This document shows positions 1-11,893 of a DNA stretch of 64,000 nt, one piece after another; the stretch's first letter is position 1; every line of letters starts with the position of its first letter. The notes under the pieces were generated by a model. That model saw only the letters and a program-made list of their open reading frames with translations, had not been told where the DNA came from and ran no database searches. The translations under genes and the position numbers were made by a program. The stretch covers positions 10,292,001-10,356,000 of the forward strand of contig JAGUCH010000001.1 in assembly GCA_019096065.1 (NCBI GenBank), given 5' to 3'. This stretch comes from Paracyclopina nana. Taxonomy: Eukaryota; Arthropoda; Copepoda; Cyclopoida; Cyclopettidae.

Positions 1-328
1 TGCGAGCGTAGTTGACACGTTCAACAAACGAGCTACTAGATGTGAACTGTATAAAAAAAGTCAAAAAGAGCCAGCTTCCTATTATAAAAAACCGTTGTAA
101 TTAGATGTGTCAATCTGGGTACACTTTTAATTAGTGTTCTAGCTTGCCCGCAAGCCAGCCAAAAGGCCAGCCTGGAATTTTAGGAAAAGATGGAATTTCA
201 GGAAATATAGCACTCTTAATATAGTCAGATGTTAATATAATTGGTCTATTTGAATCTTAAGACTCTAATCAAGCTTGTAAAAATTATACCATGCGAAAAA
301 TAATCAAGAAAATGAGGCATTTTGGTTA

Positions 329-367
329 TTCAGACGGCGCTGCGCAAGCAGCGATCAGCCGTCTGAA
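329..367. repeat. Two-tier perfect hairpin
   Basis: Outer arms TTCAGACGGC and GCCGTCTGAA are perfect 10-bp inverted repeats. Inside them GCTGC and GCAGC pair around a GCAA loop. Nothing nearby suggests a gene, so this could be a small structured element or the relic of a transposon end. Confidence 0.5.
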
Positions 368-569
368 ATCTCATGAGCTCGCCGGTAGGACAAATATGGT
401 ACCGTTTACGGTTTCCTATAGTGACCAAGCCACGGCCATTATCGTTTTTTTTTAATGACCGTTGCAATGCCACTATGAAATCTCCAGAAGAGACTGAGCC
501 TTAGGGTGTTCCCGCATAGACCTGATAGTCATTTTTAGTTCACTTCCGTTCCCAGATATTTATTAGGTA

Positions 570-651
570 GACCCAACAAGGAAAATCAGCTTAGTTAGGA
601 GACATGACTTGACTAATAAGAAAAGGCAGGTCACAGCTAGCTTCGCCTTGG
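570..651. repeat. Degenerate fragment of the 155-bp MITE-like family
   Basis: The segment follows the order seen in the intact copy at 11,418-11,571: CCAACAAGGAAAATCAGC, then a diverged version of the 'aggagacgtaacttgact' block, then AGGTCACAGCTAGC. Several substitutions and the missing right end mark it as an old, truncated copy. Confidence 0.6.
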
Positions 652-759
652 ACACCTAGCTAGTGGTAGTAGTAAATTGATTCAGCAAAGAAAATGCGCC
701 AGAATTATGAATCATTCGGAATGCTGTTCAGCGCTAATTTTCCCTTGAAGTCTTCCATA

Positions 760-1228
760 TAATGGGGTGTTCATCTATGCCTCGTTTCCTTATGCCCTGT
801 TCGTCTACTCTACTTTTTCTTAACTTTCTTGTCTTACCTTACGAAAAAAGTTGTCGTAGCTCCACGAATTTCTATTAGCTGTCGTAGTTTTTAAGAGCCG
901 GTGTTATGTTGTCAATGCCACTAGGATTGACTAAACTAATGCAACTTAAGAAAGAATACCAACTAATAGCCCGGTTCCAACACGGGATATCAGCATAGTG
1001 CAGTGCGGTAAACCAGTTAAGTCAGGTCGAGCTGAGCGGGCGAGCTAGCTGTGACCTGACTATGCTAAAAAGTCAAGTTACGTCTCTTGACTATGCTGAT
1101 TTACCATGTTGGAACCCGGCTATGGAGTTAGAAGTGTTTTGATTAATCAGAAGTACGAAAACTTAAGCATTTCGTTTAAGGCTGTCGTAAGATTTTATGG
1201 AAACGAGGCATAGATGAACACCCTATTA
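760..1228. mobile_element. Foldback/MITE-like element with 30-bp terminal inverted repeats
   Basis: The left end at 760-789 and the right end at 1,199-1,228 are inverted repeats of about 30 bp with one mismatch. Their core is GGTGTTCATCTATGCCTCG. A further partial arm containing ATAGATGAACACAACATTAAG-like sequence lies just outside at about 1,280. The 469-bp span has no coding capacity and contains a complete copy of an unrelated smaller element at 968-1,121, so it is a nested insertion. Its superfamily is not clear and no firm target-site duplication was found. Confidence 0.6.
968..1121. mobile_element. MITE-like inverted-repeat element, copy 1 (nested)
   Basis: This 154-bp non-coding element has long terminal inverted repeats beginning AGCCCGGTTCCAACA and ending TGTTGGAACCCGGCT. 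The interior is also nearly self-complementary around the CAGCTAGC core, so the whole unit can fold into one hairpin. It is flanked by TA on both sides. It lies inside the larger foldback element at 760-1,228. Further full copies are at 11,418 and 19,539. Confidence 0.8.
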
Positions 1229-4200
1229 AGTAGGAGGCTTAAGTAAAACGCAATTTAACGGAAAGAAAAAATTTCCTTTATAGATGAACACAACATTAAG
1301 CCGATGTAAAGCTACGTAGTGAGTTGTCAAAATTCATAACTGTTCACCCGTAAAAATTGACCTAGGATCCCTTTTTTAGGTCATGCAGAAGAAGAAAGAT
1401 AAATAAGATTGTTTTATCCTCCAATGAACCAGCAAGCCTATTCTTTGGCTTATATCCCAGTAGCAGTTGTTTGCGTGAGTTTCAAGGTGAATGTGGAAAA
1501 AAGAGTTGAAACTGCAGCATTTATTTGGGTCCATTGATCAAAGGAGACCAGCTCTCAATTGATCTGATCATTTGGTAAAATAGCAGTGCCTCAGCCTTTA
1601 ATGAGATACTTCATTTTTCAAATAACTGGAGGGCTTCGAATAGTAATGGTTCTGGTTTATAATTGTTATTCTGCAGTACAGTCCACCACAACAGCTGAAG
1701 AGTAGTAGTGAGTTTGGGACCCTTAATGGCCATTGTGCGCTCATCACACGGTGCATTAAAGCAAGTTTTCGTACAATACACCTAGGCAAAATCAATATCC
1801 ATGCGTTTCATTAACGACTCAACTTTTTCAACTAAGAACATTCAGCATTCATTTTGTATTCCTACCCAATCTCTCTGATCAAGATCTCAAAGCTTGAACA
1901 TTTGCAATTGGTAGACGACAGCTGCTCATTTACCATACGCAAAATTCATTTGAATTCAATTTAAAATGGTAAATTGAACATTTGAGGCAAAATGGGGGAG
2001 CTTGGTGATGTGATGTTCCTTGTATCGAAAGAGTGCTAGCTGCTGATTTACCCCCTAGGGTAGTGTGCCAACAATAAACAAGAAAGTGTGTGCGCAATCA
2101 ATCAAAGGATCCAGATTGTCGTCGACTGCAAAAAAGGGGTGCAAGACGCCTACCAATCCAGATTAAAGGTCTTTGAAGATTGCATGTTTCGACGCACTTT
2201 GCGTTCGGAATTGAAATTGCGCTACATTCGCTGCCAAATAAGTAGTTTTCTAATTTTGAGTAGCATCCAAGAATGAAGTTGGTTAGCAAGGAGGTCGAGA
2301 GTGTTTGCGAATCGACATGTTTCTTCATTTCGGTTCAGAGGAGAAATCAAGTGGAATGGCAAAGAAAACATTCATTCCGTTTGCTAGATTGTTTCCATTG
2401 TGCAGGAGGTGGTCTATATTGCATTTGCATTGTGTACTTTGGTGGATCTCAATCTCATTAATTCTGAGAGCCTTAGGTGATTAAGGAGCAATTTTCACTT
2501 GCATCTTTGCTTTCCTGAATGAGTCATCACAACGATACCAGCCTGACTACCACCAAAATCGAGCATGAATCTTCGAGTTGAAATCAGCTCAGCTAATAGC
2601 GACCCGAGATGAAAAAGTTGCACCCATAGTGCACTGATCTCGGAAGGGATAACAGCTGGTTTTTCCCTTTGGTCATCGTCGTGATCCCCTAAATGAGAAA
2701 GTAACTCTATTGGGGATTGAAAGCCTGCTGCTCAAAGTATTTGCACGTGATCTAAAATCCTCCTCAGGTTTCACCATCATCGTTCCTAATCAATCTGGTG
2801 ATCGATAGCTACACCACGCGTCCTCCTCCTTAAAAATGCATGGAATCAAGCCACGGCCACCAACAAAGCACAATCAGAAGCCGTGGCCAAAGTACGTGCA
2901 TCTTTGCTGCTCAAAAAAGAGACAACAGCTAGCAGCTGCCGCAGAAACCATATTTTACTGTAATGAGGCACAAAGAGAGAGAGAGAATCCTCATTATTGG
3001 ATTAGCTGTCATGTTTTTACTTCTGTGCTAGCTCGACTCCAGATCCCCCCACTGAGAGGACTACGCTAGCTTGGCTTCCTCGGCTGAACTGGCAGCAGCA
3101 GCGGGCTTAATGATGCTTTGAATCATCACGAAAAGTTGGGACCAAATGGCAATATTGACAGATTACGTGACCATGCCAACGTCGGACGAGGATCGAGCAG
3201 GTATTTATCCCATCTATGTTTCAAATGATTAATGCCAGATCACAAGCCTCTGACCGATTTGACCAAGGCATGGAGGCTGCTCATGAAAATCTCATGAATT
3301 GTCCAAGGTTCCTAGTAATTGTTTACCTTTCGGGAACGTCCCAAGGGAAAAAGACCACGTTCTAAATGTTAATGCGTGTGCGTTCTGCCAATTGTCCACC
3401 CCCTCTCTCGTCCTATAGGGAAACTTATCTTCCCATTTTCTGCAGATATGACCATTTGACCAATTACTCTACTTACCAAAATGTACCCTTTCAGTTTTTT
3501 ACGCTACTCTCCAGAGAAATATGGGAAAGCTCTTAGCTCGCCACACCGAATGGAGCACATTTCCAGAGTGGATTTGTCTCATTTCATTAAAATAGTGCGA
3601 CCTTTTAGAGCACACTTGCATGGCATTTCATGCAGTCCCCACTTCAACAGTCTTTCAGGTCTATTTTCGAACTTGAGAAAATGGTATGCTCTAATTAGGG
3701 CCAAGGCCTCAAGTTTTTGGCGCCTGAAAACTTTTAAATCTCCAGCAAGGAAGGCTTTCCGTAGCAAATAAACTATGCTGAAAAGGTTGGGTCATGATTG
3801 ATGCATCCACTTTTGTTGTAGCATATTGGACTACTTCGCCGATGGCCGTCGCCGCCATTCCCCAGCTTTCAAAAAAGCATTTTTAAAGATATTGCTCGCG
3901 CACACCCGTTCCAGTCAAACCTCACTTGAATCAGCCGCACCGAGACGGAACAAATAAAATAATATCACTCAAACTAGCATGGTTAGCATTCCTTGGTTTT
4001 GTAGTTTGAGTGGCTTTTTTGAGCTTTGCTTAGCTGCTTTCGGCAATGTGAGAACGGCCACAGAGTGCGGTTGGCTTTCTTCAACCCACAAAATAGCACG
4101 GCATATAAAAAATGGGAGGTTGCGATGCCAGTAAATAAGGAGCGAAACATGATGCTTTTGGTAGCAAAAGACCGATTCCGTAGAAAAAAATTCAATCGCT

Positions 4201-4241
4201 AGAAGTTTTGAATATCGCAAATGAACTAGGCCAATGGCATG

Positions 4242-4346
4242 CAGGTCAAGTCACAGCTAGCTCTCGTGCTCAGCTTCACTTCGCCTTTCATAACTAGTTT
4301 ACCTTACTGTACTAGTCCGTTTCCAACAAGGAAAATCAGCATAGTG
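4242..4346. repeat. Rearranged partial copy of the MITE-like family
   Basis: The right half of the element (AGGTCAAGTCACAGCTAGC through to the AACTAGTTTACC block) is followed directly by a left terminal repeat (TCCGTTTCCAACAAGG then AAAATCAGCATAGTG). The order suggests two head-to-tail copies with a deletion across the junction, or an internal rearrangement. Confidence 0.6.
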
Positions 4347-7300
4347 AAGACCGTATACTAGGCCTAGATTTTGCTTACTCTCAATGCAGAAGAAAGTGCT
4401 TTTACGAGCCAATTGGTTTATGTGGCCTTTGTTGCGCTGAGGTCCCTTAAGGGAAAACTGTCCTGCGCTAGGAGAGAATTGATATGGCCAAGGTAGCACT
4501 AATCAAGCATTTGATTGCTGCACTCGAGACAATCGACCTCAAGTAGGATCGACTTACGCTCTCTATTAATTAGGATAACTAGCATTTTTTGGTATCAATT
4601 ACAGTTGAAAAAAATTGGACTGTAATACGTAAGCACGGTAGCCATGGAAAATTACAGAAAAAGAGCGATATGCAATTGCTTCCTTTTGTTATGGCCTTGT
4701 AGCGTGAGCAGAAAGTGGCGAAAATCCATTAGCTCACGTCTAAGAAGGGTAACAAAGGGCACTTCTCTGAAGAGCCTTGCTCGTAAGACGGTTTTGAAGG
4801 CCTAATTCCCTTGAAAGGTCATCAGGAGTACCTACTGCCTGCTGTATATGCACTAATAGAGCCTTACATGTCAAGAAAGAGAATATTTTTCAAATTTCAA
4901 ATTGAAATAAATTACGCAAAAAGATGTACCCCAGACGCATTAAAAGTTGGAAGAGATATGTTTTGGATCGACTTGCAGCTCATTTTTCTGCAACTTCTCT
5001 ACCTTGCTAAGCTGGGCATCAAATGGAGCGAAAGAAGGCTGAGCCGTTAACGAGCTTCAAGTGAGGTAATGCTGCCGCTTGGTGCTGACGAAATGAAGAC
5101 AATTCTAGCTTGCAGCTTTGCAAAAGCACCTTACTACAGCTAATCACTCACGTGCGTGGCTGAGGTCATTCCTGATGCCACTGCAGCTTATTTGCTGATG
5201 CCCCAATGATGATGAAGTCAGTTTTTTGGTGGCCCAAGTCGTCGAAAACACCATTACAAGAGCCAGCGCTGCACTGTAGCTCTACAACTCGAGTTGGCCT
5301 CGGCCCATAAGCAAATAATGAGATCTTGAATAAACTCGACTGCGCATTGAACAATCTTTGCTAACACAGAGCTTTGGTGTATATATGTATTTATTCTTCT
5401 GTAACCTTCTGGTGCAAACAGAAGCAAAAGCCAATTCCGATGAGCCAAGGTCTGGAAAACCATGGCTGAAGGCAAAATGACTTCGACAACACCACAACAC
5501 TCACAGTTTATGCTAGTGTATCATAAAGATCAGCATGCACTGCAAGAAGAGCCTCAACCAATATTCCATAAACTCAAGGTCTAGCCGTTGATATTGACAA
5601 TAACTACATACATAAACATGCTGTTGTGTGAGCCTCATAAAAATGGACCTGCTTAGCGAATGCGCGCTGCAGCCAGCCATAGCTGGTTGATATTGTCGGA
5701 TAACAGTTGCTCTCCTAACTGATGACAGTAAACTACTATTTCCTTATTTCCATGAGATGGCTCAATCTTGGATTGGTTTCCTTCGGCACAATAGAAATTA
5801 AGTTGGCAATTTCCTGCATATCAAGAGCTACTCGTCACGTCGAAAGGACATCTTTTGTGAGCCCTACTCGGCAGACAGCTTAAAGACGCAGGCGAGACGT
5901 CAAAGCATTATTTTTACGCCTCAGTTAGCTATTGGTGTCAGAAGTTCACTGCCTTAACTGCATTGCAGCGATGAGCTAACAATGCACTAGAATAGGACAT
6001 TCATAGCGACAGAGCTAAAAATAGTTTTTGGCTAGCACCTGATTTCGTCATTTATTCATCTTTTTTCTAATGGGCATGCATTTATTTTGGAATATTAGGA
6101 TGCTCCAGATTTTGTTTGGTCAAGAGTGCGCACACGCGTGGGCTGAGCTGACCAATCCTGAAACACATCGCGCAACCTTCCATTCGTTATGATGTGTAGT
6201 TGCCTTTCAAAGAATTTGATATAATTAGCTTTGGTTGAGAACGCATCGAGCAACACCCGATCAACCGCTGTTGTGCGTCCGCGCGCAAGCAGGCATGCGA
6301 GAACCATGCGATCTCGTAGTTGAGCTTTTCTTTCTTTTTTGAGAGCTAGCGCGCGGCGTAGACGACGAAGCCGCAGCTTGCTTTCGAGTCGCCGCCAGGC
6401 CAGTGTGTTTCCGACTCGTCAGCCAGCAGTTGCTATTTACGACGGCAAGTTACGAATAAAAATCGCGTGTCGACTGCAAGAAGACCGAATACTGAATAAA
6501 AATTGCGTGACTTGTGCAATTATTGGCAAATGAAAATAATTTACAACGCCAAAAGAATAAAAGAAAAAATATGGACAGCTGAATGACAGCTCCTCTGAAG
6601 GACAAAAGGTAAAAACGGAATTTTTCATCTATTCTTCAATTTGGTGGTTGGTAGAGCCGCAGTGGAGGTAATTAGATAACTTTTTCTGGGTGGAGTGAGT
6701 CTCGACATAGTTCGAGTCCGAAGAAGTGTATCCATGTGTGCTTCCAAGTGGGCTGAGTCAAAGCTCACTGGGGGAAGGAAAGAGTTGAGGCTTGGAACCA
6801 AAAACCCAGCCCATTTTTTACCGTGCTTATTAGCAGCAATAACATGCGAAAACAGTTTTGATCAAGGAACTTTTCCTTGGAAGTTTTACGCGCCCATTTC
6901 AGAGGTATAAAGAGCATACAAGAGCCGCGTCGACAGACCTTTGCTTTAACAAGTTGCTTTCCAATCAGAGCAAAGACTTTTTCGCCATGAATAAAACAAA
7001 CCTTTCTTTCATCATCAGTAGGTGGCCTCATAAAGGAGCACAACAACAGTATTTTTCTGACCGACTTTCTTTTTAATGCAGTGGCCCCTCAGGAGGAAGC
7101 CACACTTTCAATAAGGTTGTTTTCATCCCTTTTATTCGGCCGCTTACGATACTTCTTGTCGAACAGTCAAATCGATTAGGCTTCTAGTTAAACGTTTGCT
7201 TCTGACGGCTACTTTTATGAACTTTACCAAGAATGACATTGTTAAGGCGGTTTTTTGTTGTCTTGGGCTACTTTTTTTGCTACTGCCTAACTTATCTGGT

Positions 7301-10300
7301 TGTTTGCTTGGGGCAAACAGAGTCTAAAATAAGTTCTAAGCAGTGTGTCATTAGATATCAAAATTGGCCCAAGTAGGTAACAGCTTGTTTGCGAAAGTTT
7401 GGACAAAGTGACCAGTAGTGACTCAAGGCCGCAAGATGTTAAAATGGGCTTTTTACCGAGGCAGTGGTGCAATAACTTTTGGCCATCCTCTCCGCAGGCT
7501 GCACTTGCAATATGCGAGGATCCTTGGAACCGAAATTAATAGATAGTTTGGCAAACTCCCTCACCGCAGAGGCTGCTGATATTTGAAGCGTTGCCTCCGA
7601 ACAATATTAAGTAAAGGACAGTAATTGTGGTAGATTTGGAAGCACGCACGTTGCTGTATGCGGCTTGGAGAAAAAAGTCAATTAAGATGGCTTACACTGA
7701 ATGCGATGCAATGTGGTAGCATTTTTTAGGCGTAATACAATCCTCTTACTAGTGCCAAGAATAGTAATTAATCTAGCGGCAGACAGATCCAATTTCAGGG
7801 TGATCTACTCGCCTCTATTTATTTCGAGACCTTCGATAATTAGCTTTTTTGTCGCTGCAAAACTCCTTATAGGCTTCAGCAAGCCGTTGATTTAATTTCA
7901 TGGAGCTGGCTGAAGTGAAAGAAAAAGCAACATGATCCACTAAACTGTTTCTGCCTCAATTTATCTTTCGAAATTCAGGCATTGCAAGAGAGCTGCAAAG
8001 AGTGGCTTTTTACTGCCCAAATGTAAAATATGGCTCGTGGTCAAGATTGGGTGCAATAGAAAGCACGCAAGATGTTTTTGCAGAAGAAGCTTTTTTCCAG
8101 TTTGGTCCTGTTGAAAAAAAGGCGAAAGACGCGAGTGCCCCGCATGGGTTTCTTTCTCATAATTCCCTTGTAGTATGTATGGTTTCTGCTGACCACTCAG
8201 CTCCATCAACAGAAGCAGCATAGTATGCGTTCGTAGGTATAGTGCACATTCTTTCAAGTGCTTTCAATTCCTCTGGAGGAAATAGAGTGTCCACCACATG
8301 CGAACGCTATCCGCCATTAGATTTAAAATAGTGGGTGCTACACTGTTTCCCTCTAGCATAGACTCCACCAGCTCTTATTTATAGGGTCGTGCACACGTGT
8401 CTGGAATGTGGTAAAACCTTATCGCTTGAGAAAAAAAGGATGACTTTGGGCCACTTTTTTGCACAAAACCATCGTCCTATGTGGTTTATAAGTTTACTAT
8501 GCTTATCTGTCGCAGTCTAATTGCTATGACGTCTCATTTCTGCCTGCTTGAAAAATGCACGGAAAGAATTTTAAGTTAATTGAACCAGAAAAGCACTAAA
8601 TAACTGGGATGAGCTAGTTAAATACCCATGATATTTCCTCCTTCGCTTTTTTACCATCTAGCACCTGCAATGCACTGCATGCAAGCACTCTGGAGGACGG
8701 TCCAATGCTAAAATGCTTCTTTCACATCCATCTTTAATTTCATCAGTATTGATTTTGCTCGGAACAATTGGCTTATGTGCATCTTTCGGTTTTTTGATTG
8801 ACAGAGGCTACACTTTATGGTTCCATCTCATTCTTGGGATTATGCTTCCCCTCCTATTTCCTCGCTCCCCTTGAGGACTTACTTGAAAACATAAATATTG
8901 ACAAATAGATCTGTCCCAGTTATTCATTTCTCTCGCACTTGTGCTTGGGAGAAAAAAGGGGTGTAAGCTTGATTGCATTGGGTCTGGATAAACTCTCAGC
9001 GGCCCAGCAGAGGGTTCCTCGATCCCTCCCTACTAAAAAAGCCTTATTCAATTTTGAGCTTGCATGAATTGTTGTTCCACTCTGACCATAACCTGTGTAG
9101 AATGTGCTGGGGAAATTTGTGTAAAGGGAAGGAGGTGAAATACTTGACCTCTTTATGGATGGCTGGCTTTTTGTCTTGTTTCACTCAGGAATGCATGTAA
9201 TACGTATAATGCAGTATTCAAATTAACTAGATTTATGACTGTGAGAGCACGTGGTATGTCTATATGGGTGAGCAAGTAGCTATCCAGAATGCAGCAGCAA
9301 CAAAAAAAGAGCCAGAGGGGGGTAGCATCCCAAATGGTTTGTCTCGTGAGTTTCTCCTGGATACAAACCATCATTAATGCCATCACATGTGCTACGCACT
9401 ATGAAGTATTTTTAAAAAAGCAACGTGAGATAAAATATGCATTGAAGCAAGATTGACTTTCTCTTTGTCCATTGCCAGCCAGATTGGATGCAGTACGTAC
9501 GATTGAACCTTCTATGTTGACATAGGTTAATGAGATTTATTTCTACTTGTTAGTGTAGTAATTCTGCAGCGTATTTTATGGCCCTAAATTGGGGAGGGAG
9601 AGCGCTGCTTACGTGTCCACTTGTTTAGACTTTTCCTAGTTGCATATCTTTCCAAGCTGCTCTCCCCTTCCTTTTCTCCCCCTCGTGGTAATCCATAACC
9701 CTCAATTTTATTGGACACTGCCACCCATTCGTTTTACAATGCCCGTACATGACACGTTGATCATGTCGAACAAGCAAAAATCAGTTGGCAGCTATGTGCT
9801 AGCCAATTTGAATGTGGCAAAAATGTTGAGGGTTTTTAAGCTGTAGCCTTGAGACGAGATGTAAATAGCTATGTCTTGGCCAAATCCTAGATGATCCAAC
9901 AGAGCCTTATGAAAAGGATTGACATTTTTTGGGCACTGTGGCTTCGTAATGCTACATTTTCATCTCCCACATGAATTATGGTGCAAAAAGCGTACCACCT
10001 CAGCCTTGTGGCATCAAGATTAACAAGGCCACAGAGCTAGTTATGCACCATTGTTCTTGATCCACTTCTACAAGATGATTTATCGCAGATTACAATCTGC
10101 GCCGATCCTGGCTTTTTCCAACGAAAAAGCAGTTCTTGAGTTTGACACAACCAAGACTGATACCAAGACCTTATTGGCTCATTGTCCTCATTATCTCCGA
10201 ATCGCGGTTGTTGTTGCAAAAGCCATGCTCATTTTTACGACAAAACTTGGCTTGCCATTAATGGAATAGCCTCATAATAGAAAAGCTCTTATCGCATAAT

Positions 10301-11417
10301 TAGAAGTAACGACGGAATTCTCAAAACTTTCCACCGGTGGTCCTCGGCAATTAATGTTTCTGTAAGGAAATAGGAATGCGCTTCGTGGAATTAAACTTTT
10401 GGGCCAAAGTGCAATTACAGCAGTTGTAGTCGACGAAGGCACCAAAAGGTGTAAATTCAGGCAATCTTAATGATCATGGCTATGCAGTATACCAGTCGTA
10501 GCATCATACAATTGATTCCTGGAAAGTGCTGGTGTGCTACTAATGTGCATGCTTGGTTACTGGCTTGCAATAATGATGCCTCAAGGTCGGCTCTGTTCAG
10601 ACCCAATTTTTTGAACAGTTGCTAGAAAGCAGTTGGCCTGACAGACCTAGATACCAAAGCTACCAGTGCTGGTGGCGGTGCAATAGAGGATTATGGCGAC
10701 AAATGGCAATGCAAATGTATCTGCATAATGGCCTACCGATATGAAGTGCACAGCAATCTTTACAGCAATGCTATAAAGCCAATAACGTTACCTTGCCAAC
10801 TACGAGAGCTGAGAATGGCTCCTAATTGTTAAGATATTGCATTCACGGCGGACCTCCCTATTTTTGGCCTCTACCCAAGGAAAACAGCAGGGCGTGAGTC
10901 AAACCTGCCTTTTCATTTTTCGCCGATTTTTCGCATCAACATGTCTCATGCTCTCAATGCGTACCACAACCTGTTATTGGCTTTCTCTTTGTCTTGGTGT
11001 ACTTCTCTCTTCATGCATTGTTGCTGCCTGCAAACCAATACTCCAGATTTCTCCCATATCTTGGGGAAACAGAGGCCAAATTGGTTAGGACTCCAATTTA
11101 GGGCAAGGACCAATTTGCGGTACGGTTCAAATAGTAGTATGTGCAGCACTAGCTAATGGACAACAAGAAGAGCTTGAGTATGGGCATTTTTTGACTACGG
11201 CTCGTAATCACCATGGTCCCCATGCCACGATATAGTAGAACTGGAGGAAATCCCCTCGATGACGCAGGCCGAGACGTATGATAACAAATTACAAAACCCA
11301 TCTCGTAATAGTTATTCTTTTCGTTATGTAACGTCGGCCATTCCCGAATTGAATTGGAATGCTTTTCAGCATACGGCTTAACTTAACTAAGCTATGCTTG
11401 GCTCCATTCCTGTCTGC

Positions 11418-11571
11418 AGCCCGGTTCCAACAAGGAAAATCAGCATAGTCAGGAGACGTAACTTGACTTTTTAGCATAGTCAGGTCACAGCTAGCTCGCG
11501 CGCTCAGCTCAACCTGACTTAACTGGTTTACCGTACTATACTATGCTGATATCCCGTGTTGGAACCGGGCT
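11418..11571. mobile_element. MITE-like inverted-repeat element, copy in reverse orientation
   Basis: Same 154-bp family as the copy at 968, but in opposite orientation. It starts AGCCCGGTTCCAACAAGG and ends GTGTTGGAACCGGGCT. The outermost roughly 30 bp of each end are inverted repeats with only a few mismatches. Flanks read TGCA on both sides once the inner terminal base is allowed for, so the target-site duplication is not certain. Confidence 0.8.
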
Positions 11572-11874
11572 TGCAGCTAGGCTTTGAAAGCTCTCAATAT
11601 TTCTTTTATTAAGCTCTTTATACCACCTCCTTTCAGGTAAGTTTTCATGCCCCATCTATTCGAAGAAAAATTGAGTATGAAGAACTTCTGCTTCGCTGTA
11701 CGAGTACGTGACTGTGCAATTTAATGGGCTTTCTTTCCAGTAAATCCCGTCTGCATGCTATTTTTGCATTCATCCGATTTGCCAGATTCCAGAGAAACTT
11801 TTGCACAAAAAATTGCGTGAAAAATGGAGCTGAAGTTGGCCTGATTTGTTGGAGGGCCGCAGAAAAAGCTAGGA

Positions 11875-11893
11875 ACACACACACACACACACA
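11875..11893. repeat. (AC)n microsatellite
   Basis: An uninterrupted run of AC dinucleotides in non-coding sequence, long enough to be polymorphic. Confidence 0.9.
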
